Counted from the stretch's first letter, positions 1 to 11,943 are shown. The stretch: 64,000 bases of DNA from Dactylonectria macrodidyma (GCA_020744425.1 JAGMUV010000034.1:372001-436000); one strand, 5' to 3'. The notes: generated by a model not told the origin, from the sequence alone. Numbers and translations are program-made.

Positions 1-498
1 CTGCACGCTCTCTTTCGGCAGTGCATTCCCTTGCAACTGGATGCTCTCATCTTGTGTGGGCTCTCCTGCAACAGGGAGATTGTGGGGAGGATGTTCCGAT
101 TCCTTTGGCATGTCCTTTTTGTATTCCTCGAATAGCTTCTCCAGGGCGCGCAACTCCATTACACTGAACATATGTTTATAGAAGGTCTTGATGTGCGCGT
201 ACAATTTCAGAACGTAACTACTTTCGTCATCGGCGATAGTAGCAGCATGCTTGAGTTGCAGGTCCCTCAATTGGCCACCGAGGTTTATTGTGTTCTGCGT
301 AGCCGCAGTGTAGTCTTGGGGGCTCGGGTTTGGCGGCATACGCGCGAACTCATTCCGAATCTTCTCCTCCAGGGCTGTCGCTTGCGCTTGGTACTTCATA
401 CGGGGCGACCGGATGGACTCACGATCGCGCATCCATTGCACCATACGCCCCTCCATCGCGTCGATGAAGCGGAGAGCGGGAGCGCCGGGGTCTTCCAT
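1..498 (-). CDS. hypothetical protein, C-terminus beyond the window edge
   Basis: The reverse strand is open from an ATG at 496-498 to the first base of the window (166 codons), so the 3' part lies outside. The protein begins MEDPGAPALRF and is hydrophilic. The middle part (about residues 35-130) is rich in Glu, Lys, Leu and Ala and looks alpha-helical, possibly coiled coil. No known domain is recognised, and no signal peptide or membrane segment is visible. Codon use is balanced and free of stops, which supports a real gene over chance. The start is the first Met of this frame; an upstream exon cannot be excluded. Function unknown. Confidence 0.5.
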   Translation of the reverse strand, partial: MEDPGAPALRFIDAMEGRMVQWMRDRESIRSPRMKYQAQATALEEKIRNEFARMPPNPSPQDYTAATQNTINLGGQLRDLQLKHAATIADDESSYVLKLYAHIKTFYKHMFSVMELRALEKLFEEYKKDMPKESEHPPHNLPVAGEPTQDESIQLQGNALPKESVQ

Positions 499-2021
499 GC
501 TTTTTCCAGATGAACCAGCGTGAAATTGGGATTCCCAAGTTTGTTGTTGCGGCCGACTTGCAGGTGAAGGACCAAGTTCGTGCGACGTGGACATGGCGCG
601 AACGTGAGGCTTCACGCCATTCAGCTGACGAGTGGACCAGGAAAGAGGGGGTGGGAGACAGGAGACAACAAGAATCCGGGGGGCGGCAGCTATTGGGGAA
701 CTGACTGTTGGGGAACTGACTGTTTTTCTGTTGTTGGTTGTGTCCCGACAGCGTGGTTGACCCAATTTGCCCCTCCCATCCATCAACTGAACAGCCTGGT
801 TTATTGGCTTGTCTCGACATGGATGCTTAGTCTAGACGCCAACTCGCTTCCCATTCATGTCACCTGCCCAATCAGGGGCGCTAATACTCCCAATCACACC
901 GTGATATCATGCCACGATACGGAGTACGTACTGATTACGGCTAAGGCGACCAGTCACTGGTGGCTGTCAAGTACAGCCAGGGATCTTCGCCTCTCTCCTC
1001 GCAACGCAGCACGGGGAGACGGGGGATTTGCCTTTGACATGCGGGGCCAGGGTCTTGTATTAAATAAAACCCTGACAGATCGATCACAGTAAATCGGGCG
1101 TTGGATTAGATACTATGCTTCATTATTACCCCTACGTACTATCTTAAAAAAATTAAGGCTTGTGCCAATTCACCTTTCTTGGCGGAAGATCCTCGTGTAA
1201 TGCGCTTCTCCCTGTCATTTGATGACTCTTGATGACAGTGCATGCCGTCGCTCAAGGGCAGTGGATGGTGATGACTATCCTCCTATATGACAAGAATGAC
1301 TTTAGGTAGTATCGGCTTAAATGTACAAAAAATACCAGGATAGCCATCCGGTATTGATGTCGAGGGACACTCCTGCGTCCAAAGAACTTTCCAACTCATC
1401 TTGAGCAGGATGCCAATTGGGCGCCTTGCAAAAGACTGCGATACTTGTTCCTGCATCCCGTGACAGCCATGGTCAACATAAAGCTCACCCTACACCTTGA
1501 CACCAGGCGCAAGTCAATGACACCAATTCCTTCACCAGCCATGTTCGTTGACTAGGTACTGGTGGGCGCCTCTCGAACCCTCTCACCATGTCGCCCCTGT
1601 GGCATGAACCCTGTGGTCTCCACTCAACCAAGTTAGCCCCCTGGGTTAGCGGACGGGGCAAAGAGGAGGCTTTAACCCAGGATGAGGCCAACCGCCCGGC
1701 TTCTCGCTTCCGCGCAAGCCGGTTGACTAAAGAAAGCCTAGCCCCGCGGAACTTGAAGAGTGGTGCCGATAACCTTCAGTCTTTTTTGGAAGAGAAACGT
1801 CATCATCACAGAACTAAGAATTGACGAGACATCGTGCGCCACAAGTGGATGGCTCGTGTAACTGCCCCGCTGTAGCCCCTCACGACCGTTGGGATAAGAT
1901 CTGTCGTGATCATGTGGGGCGAGGTACGCCTTGGAGGTGTTTGCGCACTCAGGAGATCAGTCGCCTATTTGCACCGGGGCCGGTGCACGAAGTCACGTGG
2001 TCTTATTTGCAACGGCCCCGG
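499..2021. other. intergenic stretch without a recognised gene
   Basis: Only short open frames are present, with no recognisable domains. Near 1971-1986 there is a short GC-rich near-palindrome (GCACCGG-GG-CCGGTGC). Otherwise nothing is identified. Confidence 0.5.
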
Positions 2022-2760
2022 TTACCTCAGGCACTCAGGCCCACTGGGCGCGCTTAATAGCGCGACGCCTTCCCTAAAGGGGTAATGCTCCCAGAGGGCC
2101 TGAGCCCAAAACTTTAAATTTGTGTGGAATAATGCTTCGTCACCGTGACTACACCTACAAGGCTGCGTATTATTGAGAACGTGCCACGCCGCCAGTTGAA
2201 AGCATCAACTCCCCTGAACGACGCCGCGATCCAACATCCTGCGATCCACAAGATGTCCAGCACCATCAATACGTGAGTCGACTCGAACAAGGATGGAAGG
2301 AAGAATTAAACGCATAGGCTCGTTGTCAGCAGACTTGGCGTCTTTCTGTGCAGTCAGCATTGATGTCAATTAAACCAACGCGGATGAGGAAATTGAGGTA
2401 CCAACGGGTCGTGGTCGCTTGCTGATGCTGGAGATTTCGCGACGCGACTGCCCTAGACGGCTACAACTCCACAGCAACACGTCACAAGGGAACAAAAGCT
2501 AGATCAATGGATATTTGAGGCTTGTGGGATCCTCCTAATATGGTTATCTTATTGATTTGTGTTGAAATTGAGGCTTTATGACGTGATGCAATTGGTAGGG
2601 TTGGGAGTCGACCCTGCGAAACATTATGGTTACCGCAAAATTGTATGGGAGCGAAGCACCATCTCACCCAATTGCCAAGTTTTGGTCTCAGGCCCACTCA
2701 CAGAACCACGTGATCCGCGCGTCTGTTCGCCTAGTGAGTGGGTCTGAGTGCCTGAGGTAA
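2022..2760. repeat. candidate MITE with 24-bp imperfect terminal inverted repeats
   Basis: The segment starting TTACCTCAGGCACTCAGGCC at 2022-2045 recurs as its reverse complement at 2737-2760 with one mismatch. Both ends abut CG-rich blocks (CGGCCCCGG). The 739-bp interior has no credible coding frame. The layout fits a non-autonomous DNA transposon, but no clear target-site duplication was found and copy number is unknown. Confidence 0.35.
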
Positions 2761-2773
2761 CGGCCCCGGTGCG

Positions 2774-4405
2774 GGTATGAGCTCCCCGATCTGCTGGTGG
2801 CAGAGATGTGGATATTATGTAATGAGCTGTGCTCCTCACAGACACATGTAACTTAGACCTTTTTAACATGACCTGCAACCTTTTCGTTTTATCAGCATGA
2901 GATTTCACTGGTTCTGAGTCGGACAGACCCTGCAGAGCCGAGCGCGTATGGGGGCTGAGAGGAGCCAATTCCAGGCTCCCACATCGTGACATCGAGCTTG
3001 CAGTGAACATGTCAGCGACCAGTTTTCGCTCCTGCCTAGAACAGATCAGCCAGCTGCGGGCGATAAGGAAGCCATCAACATCTCGCCTTCCCTCAAATGT
3101 ATGCGACCTTGACACGACCGCCAGACTCAATGTCACCCACTAATGAAAGAGGGCTGCCAAGATGTTCTTAATGCAAATGGCACACATACAAAATGGTAGA
3201 AAATGGATTTACATCAGTCGGGGCATTGTGGACATTGTTACAGGGAAAAGTGGCCTGTTCTGACCCCCGGACCCTGCGGGGGGTCCGCTAACAAGACAAC
3301 GGCCAGCGCTAAGAGCCAAAAATGTCCACGAGAAGAAAATAATATAAAGAGTACAAAACTGACACTGAATATCACCGGACTGTATATTGGACTAAAATAC
3401 GATTTTCAGAAGGTGATCCTTTCTCGGAGAAGATTTTTGGAATCAGGTTCGCAATATCAACGCCCCAAAACATCGCGGAGATAACTTCGATGGACGTCGA
3501 AAGTACTGTACAGAGGTAGGTACTGCGACTAAGGATCGTCAATGAATATATGCAGCTACCATCTTCCTGTTCAGTTATTTGAGGAAACAATCTGCTGCAC
3601 GCTTTATTTCCTTTTTCTCTTGGAAGACGCTTGTTGTTGCCTTTCTCGTAACAGAGAAGGCGAGTCCGAGGTGGAAATTCAAGATTGCCCCTAGGCCCCC
3701 TACTGTCAAGGCCCAAGAGCTCCATCGGTGGGTTGAGCAATACCCGTAACTCCAGGTATGCCGCATGTGTAACCGCCACTTGCAACGTCAACAATACAAT
3801 GCAATAGCAAAGATTAGGGTCAATTTGAATAACAAATACATCACCATGTAGCTACAGATCTGAATATTTTACATATCTCAATTTGGTGCACATTTATGGA
3901 TAAATGGTGTTGTAGTTAAGTGGCAATTTCAGACCTTTGTACGCCGCCGCGACTTTGGCACCGTTGTTAGACGAATGAGGGACGTCTAGCTGGGACCCGA
4001 CAAGAACACGCCCGGCATGCCCGACTCCTCAACGTCCAGTTCTGCATGACTGAACCATGTTGCAATCTACAAGGCATGCTCTCTAGGATCCGGAGCACCC
4101 TACGCGGCATGTCGCCTCGCCCTGGAAGAGTTGATGGGACAGGCTCAAGCATGCCTTTCGTCACGTCATAGGTGATAGAGCCAGTGGCGGAATCGTGAAA
4201 TTGCACATGAGCTGACGCTCACACTCTAGCGCTTGCATCCGCCCTGGTTGGAGCCGCACTTGGCGATTCAATGCCCTCGATGAAATCTCGGCTTGATCCC
4301 CTGGCTTTCTCGAAACAAAATCCAATTTGATCTCACAGCAAAATGATAGGGGAAATCTGAGGGGTCTACTTCGGCTTGAATCGCATTTGAGGGTGTACCA
4401 TGCAG
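2774..4405. other. intergenic stretch, no supported gene
   Basis: Frames of up to about 170 codons occur (for example 2630-3136 and 3372-3794, minus strand) but show no domain, no typical composition and no splice context. Nothing is claimed. Confidence 0.4.
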
Positions 4406-4407
4406 TA

Positions 4408-6585
4408 CCCACCTACTGCTAACACCCACCTACTGCTAAGCAAAAAAAAAGTTCCCCATACAAAATGCACATTTTTAACCACATGAGAAAAACTTGAAAA
4501 AAAATAGTAAAAATAAAGTTACTCTCAGAATCCAGTTCAGAATTGAATAAGATTTAATATTTCCTGGGTCCTTTAACCTCACGGCCTGTGCGGGTGCGTA
4601 CAACGGGTAACTCTTCCGCCTCCGAATTTGAACTTTCATCCTCGGGCTCCCCACCAACCTCGATCGTATCCTCAATGGTCCCTGTCTCTTCGGTGGCCTG
4701 AATTGGATGGTAAATACTTTCACCGGTCGCTAGAGCCTCGGCTAGTGTCATGAACTTCTTGTTAGGATTGGGTATAGCCTTTCTCTTCTTGCCTCTGCTC
4801 AACCGGCCGACTTCCTCCTCCAGACTTGTGATTCTTGCGCTTAGCGAGGCGATCTTTGACTCTTGGGCTTCAAACCCTTTCGATATCACAGAATAGCGTC
4901 TTCTGGTTGAAGGGCTCTTGTTTTTCCCCAGGTCTCTGATATGACGGCTGGTTTTTGGCGTATTATCAGAGTCGAGTTGCCCTTCCCTGAGTCCCTCTGA
5001 TTCAGGCGTAGTCTCCTTCTTGTCTGGCTGAATCTCTGGATGTATGAGGGCTTTCCGTCGTGAAATTGGCCAATTTCCAGTCACTCTCCAGCCTGAGAGT
5101 ATATTTTTCTTAGTCATTCCCACTTCCCTGGCTTTGGCATAAGCCTTGATGAAGTTGACCTTATCTACCGGTGCAGAATCACTCAGGCTTGTCAATTTCT
5201 GCAGTTCTTTGCGATATGCAGCCTTGGAGGCATTGAAAACGCTATTATCTAGTGGCTGTAGGCCATGAGAGCAATGAGCTGGCAGGTAACAACAATATAC
5301 GTTGTTCAAAAAGCACGTAGCCATCCACTCATCCTGGATTTTAAGTTAGTGATATTTATGACTCAGACCAGTTAGATACTCACAGATATATGACTTCCAT
5401 GGCCATCTAGTATAATAAGCCTGGCATCGGACTCGTCTTCTGGCCGGGTTTGAGGTAGATAGACCTCTTTGAGCCACTCAACTGCGATATGGTTGTCGGT
5501 CCAGCCGTTCTCAGAAGTGATATAATACCAGTCAGCTATCTTCTTGAACTCATCGACAAACCACTGTTGCTGAAGCTCTTTGCCTTTGAAAATAATCCCT
5601 GGTCTCAGAAGACGGCCATCTGCAGTCACGGCTTCAATAAAGCTAGTCCAAGCGCGGGACTGAGAACCTTTGAGGAAGGCCTTCCTTTTAGGATCGCTAC
5701 TGCCAATAACCAAGGAATCCAAGCCTAGATTCGCAATAGATTAGTGAGATTTATAATTAAAAACGATAACTACTCACCAAATCCAGCCATGATACCGCCC
5801 TCGTCGACGTTAACTGTGTTCTCAGGATTGATCCAGCCATACTGGCTCTCGCGGATATCAAAGTACCAATTGACGGCCATTGGAGTAAAAGAATTGAATC
5901 TTGAGGCCTCCTGGCGTTTCCCTATCTTCGTCTTGATGGCCGGATTACGTTTCATGAATCTGGCTATCCAATGCACACCGATAGGCCTTTCCCGGCCCTG
6001 TTGTCTCAAGAGGGCGGCAACAGTGGCGCGAACTTGACTGTGAGAAGGAGCATAGCCCAAGGCCTCTTGTCGAAGTATCCAGGTGACTAATCTGGCCTCC
6101 TGAGACTTGGATAACAACTGGGCAGGCTGGGTGACCTCGGAGATTGACGGTAGACCTCTTAATCGGGCCGAGAGAATCGTCTGAGGGATGCCATGTTTCT
6201 GGGCGGATTTGTTCTGGGAGAGGCCGTTACCTGTGACATCCAGTATGGCCTCAATAACGCCATTCTCCGTATAAGACATTCGAGGCATTTTCAAGGCGAT
6301 TGTGGAAGGCTGGTGTAGATAAAAATTCCATGAAGAGTCGAGGAGGCTGATTGAAGGAGGAGGCATTTGCAGAAATTTTACATTAGTCATAGGCGACTAT
6401 ACCGCATTCGTAATCTAAAAAACAATGCGATGATCTAAAATTTCATGAAACTATCAATAAAATAAGCTTCATTCCACGCAAATTACTTCAATTTTGGTCA
6501 ATCACCGTATAAGTTGAAATTGGGTATTTTGTATGGGGAACATTTTTTTTTGCTTAGCAGTAGGTGGGTGTTAGCGGTAGGTGGG
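4408..6585 (-). mobile_element. complete Fot1/pogo-type DNA transposon
   Basis: The element is 2178 bp and bounded by TA on both sides (4406-4407 and 6586-6587), the Tc1/mariner target site. Its terminal inverted repeats are about 60 bp and nearly perfect. Each holds two tandem copies of a CCCACCTACYGCTAA-like unit followed by an A-run and a CCCCATACAAAA block. The interior carries one three-exon transposase with all catalytic residues. Matching ends and an open transposase suggest a young, possibly autonomous copy. A truncated relative lies at 30794-30950 and a dead one at 59018-60647. Confidence 0.93.
4554..6288 (-). CDS. Fot1/pogo-type transposase (three exons, intact)
   Basis: Exons are 6288-5778, 5724-5384 and 5333-4554. 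The introns are 53 bp (5725-5777) and 50 bp (5334-5383), both GTGAGT...AG, and give 543 residues. The N-terminus (about 1-60) is a Psq-type helix-turn-helix, followed by a CENP-B/Tc5-like HTH around WILRQEALGYAPSH. The DDE_1-type catalytic Asp residues are D162 (NVDEGG), D277 (LDGHGSH) and D313 (LQPLD). The tail is charged, with a helical segment and basic KKRK. It should bind the terminal repeats and cut and paste the element in the nucleus. The Met at 6288 is preferred because the HTH begins just after it; an upstream in-frame Met at 6390 precedes only unconserved sequence. No frameshift or stop is visible after splicing. Confidence 0.92.
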
Positions 6586-6587
6586 TA

Positions 6588-7517
6588 ATGCATGGGTATC
6601 GACCCAGTGAGCAAGACTCGGAGTCCTGCCATCTCGGCATACGCACTCCGTTCTATAGAGACCCCATCTTCAGGTCTTGACAGGAGTTCAAGGCCTACAG
6701 GATCTTGAAAGAGGAGGCGGCGGCTGGGATCAAAAGCAGCCGGGGTTGCAGGGTCTCAAATCCAGAGTCAGATCAAGACGCTTAGTTGCTAAAATACAAG
6801 CCATTCTCGCAAATGGTGTCTTTGATACTCCCAAATTTCCTTGGAGTTTCGCCCCGTACAACGAAGAGATGCTAGAGAAACACGTCAACCCGGCAAGTCA
6901 ACGACTCTCGCTGGGGCGCCTCAGATGATGGGTGCAAAGCCACGAGGCACATAGTCGACGGTGTCGCCACTGGAGATCTCCTGGTGCGGCCAGGAACTAG
7001 AAAACCTCACCCTCGATATTGCAAAAGCAATAAATCCGGACCATTTTACCACCAGCGACACCTCAACCTACCCTTTTCATGCCCACCCCAGATTGCACCC
7101 CAACAGAGCCACAGCACGTCCTTGACAAGCATCTCCTAAACCCGAAAAAGAAACAACATCACAACCTCCTCCGCTCCATCCTCGAGAGCCCAGGCTCGGC
7201 CTCAGTCGCACGGTTCATGTTTCCTGCCCAGCAAACCTCCACTATACCGGGAAGAGCTTCGTCGGCACGCAACTCCCAGCCGAGAAGACGGTTGATATCA
7301 TCAGCACATGGCTGACAACTATTCCCGGCTCACAACTGAGAAGAAGGCAGTTCTATGTCAGTGCTGTAGTATTCCAAGGTTCATCAATCCGACTACTAAT
7401 ACAGAACCAAAGTATCCCTCTTCAACCTGCACTGATGTCCAACACGCTTTGGTACCCGTAGAAACTCGACCAAAGTTGACGCACCTGGCCAAACATGAGC
7501 CCAAGCCGAGGTCGAAG
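6588..7517. other. intergenic stretch, no recognised gene
   Basis: Short open frames only. A frame around 7000-7130 has protein-like composition but soon meets a stop and was not recognised; it may be decayed coding DNA. Confidence 0.35.
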
Positions 7518-9003
7518 CAGGGTTGGAAATCGATCGACTAATCGATTTGATCCATTCGATTTCGATTTCGATCGATCGATCCAACCTGTCAATCGATCGA
7601 TATCGTATCGATCAAACCTCCAATCGATCGATTTGATCGTCGATCACCACGTACTTCGGTGGTGTCCCGGGTAGGTTGCGCATGGCAGCTCATAGTATGA
7701 TACGCGACGAATCTGTCGCCGGACGCGTCTATCCTGGCAAGTCATCAGAGGCCCCAGGCAGCTACACGCGACGCGTGGCAGCAGGAAATGACCCAACGTA
7801 TGAGCTGTCCTCTCTGTCTCGTGCCATTTGCAATTCGGCCAATGCCTGGTTCAATGGACTCTGTACGCGTCGCAACCATGAATTATCTCGGGTCTTGGCT
7901 TGTCAGAGTAGAGCATATACAGGTTCGACCTTATCAGCCTCGCAGCATTCGATTTGACCTCCCCTACACGGTTTGCGGACTCTTCCCATCACTATGGACT
8001 CGTTTGATGAGGACATAGAGACTGCCTCCTCCACGCCGCCGCCTTCCGAGCCGTCAACTAGTTCAGCCTCAACGAAATATGCACCCATCAGATTTCCAGA
8101 TTACGAGGCTTGGACGACTGATAAATTCAGGCGGTTCCCCGGTTTCACGATAGGTCACGACCCTTCTCGAGAGCGGACATGGTGGTGGCAGTTTGGATTC
8201 AGAATGAAGGACAACAGGTCACGGCCCCACAAGATCGTATGGCTCTGCGAGAGATGTTTCCTCCGGAACAGGCCGAAGACTACAGATTATGTCTACATCG
8301 CTTCAACTGGCGGAGGCATTGTCCGACATCTGAGAAAGGAGCACAAGGTCGTGGTTTGTGTCATCCCTCCGTGTCCCATGTCCACGTCGTTCGATAATGC
8401 CCGCTAACTTGTCAGCCACCTTCGCAATGTGCAGGCCCCGTTGCCGGAAGTGGAGGTACAGAACGGAATCTACTTGATATGCTTCGCGCCGATCCAACGA
8501 ACCCTCGGGATCAAAGCCTTCTCGGCAATCTGCATACGCTGTTCGATCCGAAGATGAATCAACTACTCCTGCTCGACTGGCTTACATACCATAACCTCCC
8601 GTTCAATCTCGTAAACTCTGAGCGCTTCAGACGACTGCTTCTCTACAACAACCCGTCTCTCCAGGAAGGGCAGATACCGAGCGCAAGACGCTCGTGAATC
8701 TGCTAATAAACGAGTATAATCGCGCTCTTGGCCCGCTTTACGAGCTGCTTCAAAGAGCGAGAAGTATGATTTCACCTTACCTTTGATGGCTGGACTTCCC
8801 GACAAAACACATCATTCCTTGGTATCAACGCCAACTTTATCGACCAAGATTGGAAACAATGGAGAATACTTTTGGCTTTGCCAGGTCTCAGGAAGCGCCA
8901 TACCGGAGCAGCGCTTGCAGATGAAGTTGCAGATACAATATGCGCATTTGGTCTTCAAGACAGGTACAAAACCAAGGCCAAAAATCTTGAGTCGTGGTCG
9001 GTC
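7518..9003 (+). mobile_element. 5' part of a truncated hAT element
   Basis: The left end begins CAGGGTTGG, a hAT-like terminus. It is followed by about 120 bp dense in ATCGAT/GATCGAT motifs (7530-7650), a likely subterminal binding array. A hAT transposase relic follows. The right half is missing: homology stops near 9000 where a different inverted-repeat element starts. No target duplication can be tested because the right end is absent. Confidence 0.6.
7994..8990 (+). pseudogene. hAT transposase relic, N-terminal half only
   Basis: From the Met at 7994 the frame encodes a Ser/Pro-rich leader and then a BED-type zinc finger: WWWQFGF, then CERCFL, then RHLRKEH, giving C-x2-C and a His pair at about residues 80-125. 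After 8407 the coding signal continues in shifted frames. Examples are [17 protein letters not shown] near 8570 and [18 protein letters not shown] near 8790, the latter being the usual first-Asp region of hAT transposases. At least two frame changes are needed, and the catalytic C-terminus and dimerisation domain are gone. This is a dead fragment. Confidence 0.75.
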
Positions 9004-9007
9004 CCCT

Positions 9008-9320
9008 CCCACGGGGTCAATGACTCGCAAAAGGTGCCCTTGATTCGCAAAATTCGATACCTAGCCCTAGGCTTATTATAGTAAGACGGGAAGTAGATTA
9101 ACCCTAACCCTAACCCTCTAAAATCCCCCCTGAAGCTTTAAAGGCTAATATTAATATTAAGAAAAATAGTTTCTGATATTTTTTTTTAGCTAATAATATA
9201 AAAGAAGATATTCTCTAACTTTTATATCTGAACGAACTTTTCTTTTAGCTAGCTATTTAAGTAGAAATCCTGAATTTTGCGAATCAAGGGGACCTTTTGC
9301 GAGTCATTGACCCCCCCGTG
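9008..9320. repeat. inverted-repeat element holding telomere-like repeats
   Basis: A 40-bp arm at 9016-9055 (GTCAATGACTCGCAAAAGGT...) recurs inverted at 9272-9311 with one mismatch. C/G-rich CCCACGGG-like bases extend both arms outwards. The AT-rich interior has no gene and carries a CCCTAA tract. It sits exactly where the hAT relic ends. It resembles a MITE, but no target duplication was identified. Confidence 0.6.
9098..9117. repeat. interstitial telomere-like tract, about three CCCTAA units
   Basis: Three consecutive CCCTAA-type units lie between the arms of the surrounding inverted repeat. TTAGGG is the usual telomere repeat of filamentous ascomycetes. The tract may be a captured or healed end, or chance within an AT-rich element. 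Confidence 0.7.
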
Positions 9321-9712
9321 GGTGCGGAGCACCACGCACGGGGGGCCGGACTAGAGGCGCCACCCAGTAATCGTGATGAGAAGATCAGGCCCCAATAATT
9401 ATAGCATCTTGGCATTCAGGCCTGTTTTGGCCCTGAAACTTTTGCTGGTCGTAGTGACGAACAACGCCAGAGATCGCGTGTTTTATCACGCCCTCCTGCG
9501 CCGCAATGTCATCGAGGGAAATACCAGATTTTGTACATGCTTACAATCTTTGTCCTCTCATGAGGACTACGATGCTTTTTTCCATACGCAGTCGGCATCA
9601 TGTGGTAAAGTATTTGCGTGATAAAGATACTGTATTATTACAGTGGTTGCGTCATAGCTTGAGATGTAAATTGTCGGAACTTTTGCACACAAACTGTACA
9701 TCTTTCTAGGAG
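9321..9712. other. intergenic stretch, no recognised gene
   Basis: A GC-rich hairpin-prone start (GTGCGGAGCACCACGCAC at about 9322) is followed by unremarkable sequence. No gene identified. Confidence 0.35.
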
Positions 9713-10105
9713 TTAAGGTGGGCGCCACCCGGCCAAGCAACCCTCATCCTGGATAACGGGACTCGCAATCAGCTTGAGTGTCGCAAGGCCGATAAGGTGA
9801 TTCGAATTTGGCTCCCTCGCTATACTCTCCGGCGGCAAGTCAAGCAGATGTAGGCTTATAGGGTCATTGGTCGAGATTTTGCTTTCCTTTCCAAGTTCAA
9901 TGCATAGTTCTTCGACAGGATGCTCGCTTTCTCTGGCGACCGTAAGCACGACATCTATGAAATGCTTTACAAACGACTCATCGCCAATCATATCGCGCGC
10001 TAGGCCTCTCCCTAGCTCACCCACTTCCCTTTCCATACGCACGGCGTCCCACGGAGGATAGGCGTCTGTCAGAAGAAGGGTCTTGTAGTTGTAGAGCCCA
10101 CTCAT
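9713..10105 (-). pseudogene. fragment of an F-box/LRR-like fungal protein
   Basis: This 130-codon frame begins near MSGLYNYKTLLLTDAYPPWD. It reads like the leucine-rich C-terminal part of fungal F-box proteins, which are ubiquitin-ligase substrate adaptors. The frame may continue upstream without a Met to about 10165, ending where the pogo-type element begins at 10172. No F-box is present, so the N-terminus is missing; beyond the transposon no continuation was found. It could be a short free-standing gene, but truncation is more likely. Family assignment is by general resemblance only. Confidence 0.4.
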
Positions 10106-10171
10106 GGCTCGCGTAAGGGCTGCGACATCCGGACCGTGTTCAATACCTAGAACCCTACTCTTCTAGTCTTA

Positions 10172-11941
10172 AGTCGCCCACCCTAGTTATGGCCCACCCC
10201 TGGCTTTGGCCCACCCCAAAAACGCGCTCCGCCGCACGCGTCAGATCCGCGCTACCACCTACAATAAATTGTTAAAAATCGGATTTTTCACCAATTGACT
10301 TACTTTCTTTTGTATTTTCCTCTCCGTGTTCGAAATGCCTGAATATACAGAGCAGGACCTACAAAACGCCATCGTGGACGTCAGGAATGGTGTTGCCGTC
10401 AGGACCGCTGCCACACGCCATGGAGTACCAAGAGGGACACTTCGCGCCCGCCTTAATGGTGCCCAACCTCAACGTACGGCACACGACGACCAGCAGCGGC
10501 TCACAGCCAATCAGGAAGAACATCTTAAGCAATGGATTTTGCGGCAGGAGGCCCTCGGTTACGCGCCAACACACGCACAAGTGCGAGCAATCGCTAGCAG
10601 CGTGCTTAAACAACAAGGTGACCACAAGCCCCTAGGGAGGAAGTGGTCCAGTCACTTCGTGGAGCGCCATTTAGCCGTCAAGACAAAGTTAGGCCGTCGA
10701 ACTGACTGGAAACGTATAAATGCGGCCGCTCCGGATAATATCAGGCACTTGTTCAACCTATACGAGACTGTGAGCTGGATCCCTCCCCGGCGGAGGTACA
10801 ACGCCGACGAGGGCGGCATTATGGAGGGCCAAGGCATTAACGGGCTTGTTATCGGCTCCTCGCAGGAGAATCCTAACGCGGTACCAGTCAAAACGATAAA
10901 TGCCCGGACTTGGACGTCTATTGTGGAGTGCATCTCGGCGCTCGGGGTCGCTTTGAACCCCCAGCCGATAGTCGCCTACTTATCGTCGACGGTCACGGCA
11001 GTCATACCTCGGACGAATTTATGACTATGTGTTACCTAAACAACGTTCACTTACTCTTTTTCCCTGCTCATACTTCCCATGTCCTCCAGCCCTTGGATCT
11101 CGGCTGCTTTTCCAGTTTAAAAACGGCCTATCGTAGGCTAGTTGGCGAGCATACGGCTTTGACAGATACGACAAAGGTTGGAAAGGCAAACTTTCTCGAA
11201 TTTTATGCGAAAGCTCGAGAAATTGGTCTTCGAAAGGAAAACGTTCAATCCGGGTGGAAGGCGACAGGCTTATACCCTAAAAACGTAGCCAAACCTCTAA
11301 ATTCTCGATGGGTCGTGGTGGCTAAACGGCCAGCTATACCACTACGTGTCACCTCGGATATTTCAACACCAAAACGCGGCGGCGACGTCGTAAAGCTATT
11401 TGCTGAGAAGAGCGGCTCTCCCACTTCACGACTGTCTATTCGAAAAGCCGCTGCGGCGTTGGATAAGGTTGCGATGGAGGTTATACTAAGGGACCGTGAG
11501 ATCGAACGCTTGCGGGTGCAACTCGCCCAGGCAAAACCGCCTAAACGTCGCAAAATCGTCCAAGATCCGAACGAGCGCTTTGCAAGCCTTGCGCAGATAC
11601 TTGCACAAGCTAATCGAGAGCCTCAACAACGTGTTCGGAAGGCAAGAAATGCGGTACAAGAGGTCATTATCGTGGGGGGGGAGAGTAGCTCTGAGTCGGA
11701 AGAGGAGCCGGCACTGGCTCGACGGTCGGGACGCAATCGGCGACCAACAAAACGCTATATGGAGCGAGATTCAAGTGCAGACGAAGAAAGCGACTAAAGA
11801 GCGCCAATGCGATTTTCCTTGTATTTTTACCATTTAATTTGACTTTGTTGCGACCTAGTTACGTCGATGTACCAGTTGTGCGATGTAGGCTAAATAGAGC
11901 GGGCCAAAGCCAGGGGTGGGCCAAAACTAGGGTGGGCGACT
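10172..11941 (+). mobile_element. pogo-type element, internally deleted
   Basis: The element is 1770 bp and flanked by TA (10170-10171 and 11942-11943). Terminal inverted repeats start AGTCGCCCACCCTAGTT and continue through two GGCCCACC/GGCTTTGGCCC units for about 40 bp with few differences. It carries one transposase frame pair separated by a deletion. The ends look competent, so it might be mobilised in trans. It is a different family from the 4408-6585 element, with unrelated termini. Confidence 0.9.
10335..11797 (+). pseudogene. pogo-type transposase with a deletion in the catalytic core
   Basis: The first frame (10335-11024) has Psq and CENP-B-like HTH domains (WILRQEALGYAPTH) and the first catalytic Asp in NADEGG. 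The second frame (to 11797) supplies VDGHGSH and LQPLD, then a helical region, a basic KRRK block and an acidic tail. Compared with the intact Fot transposase at 4554-6288, roughly 50 codons between the first and second Asp are absent. The junction, near 10965-10980, also shifts frame. No splice signals explain the gap. The protein should therefore be inactive, although both DNA-binding domains remain intact in the first frame. Confidence 0.85.
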
Positions 11942-11943
11942 TA

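Noticed and set aside
2630..3136. 168-codon minus-strand frame
   Set aside because: No domain or coding bias, and it overlaps the inverted-repeat arm of a candidate MITE.
3372..3794. 140-codon minus-strand frame
   Set aside because: No recognisable domain, splice structure or compositional support.
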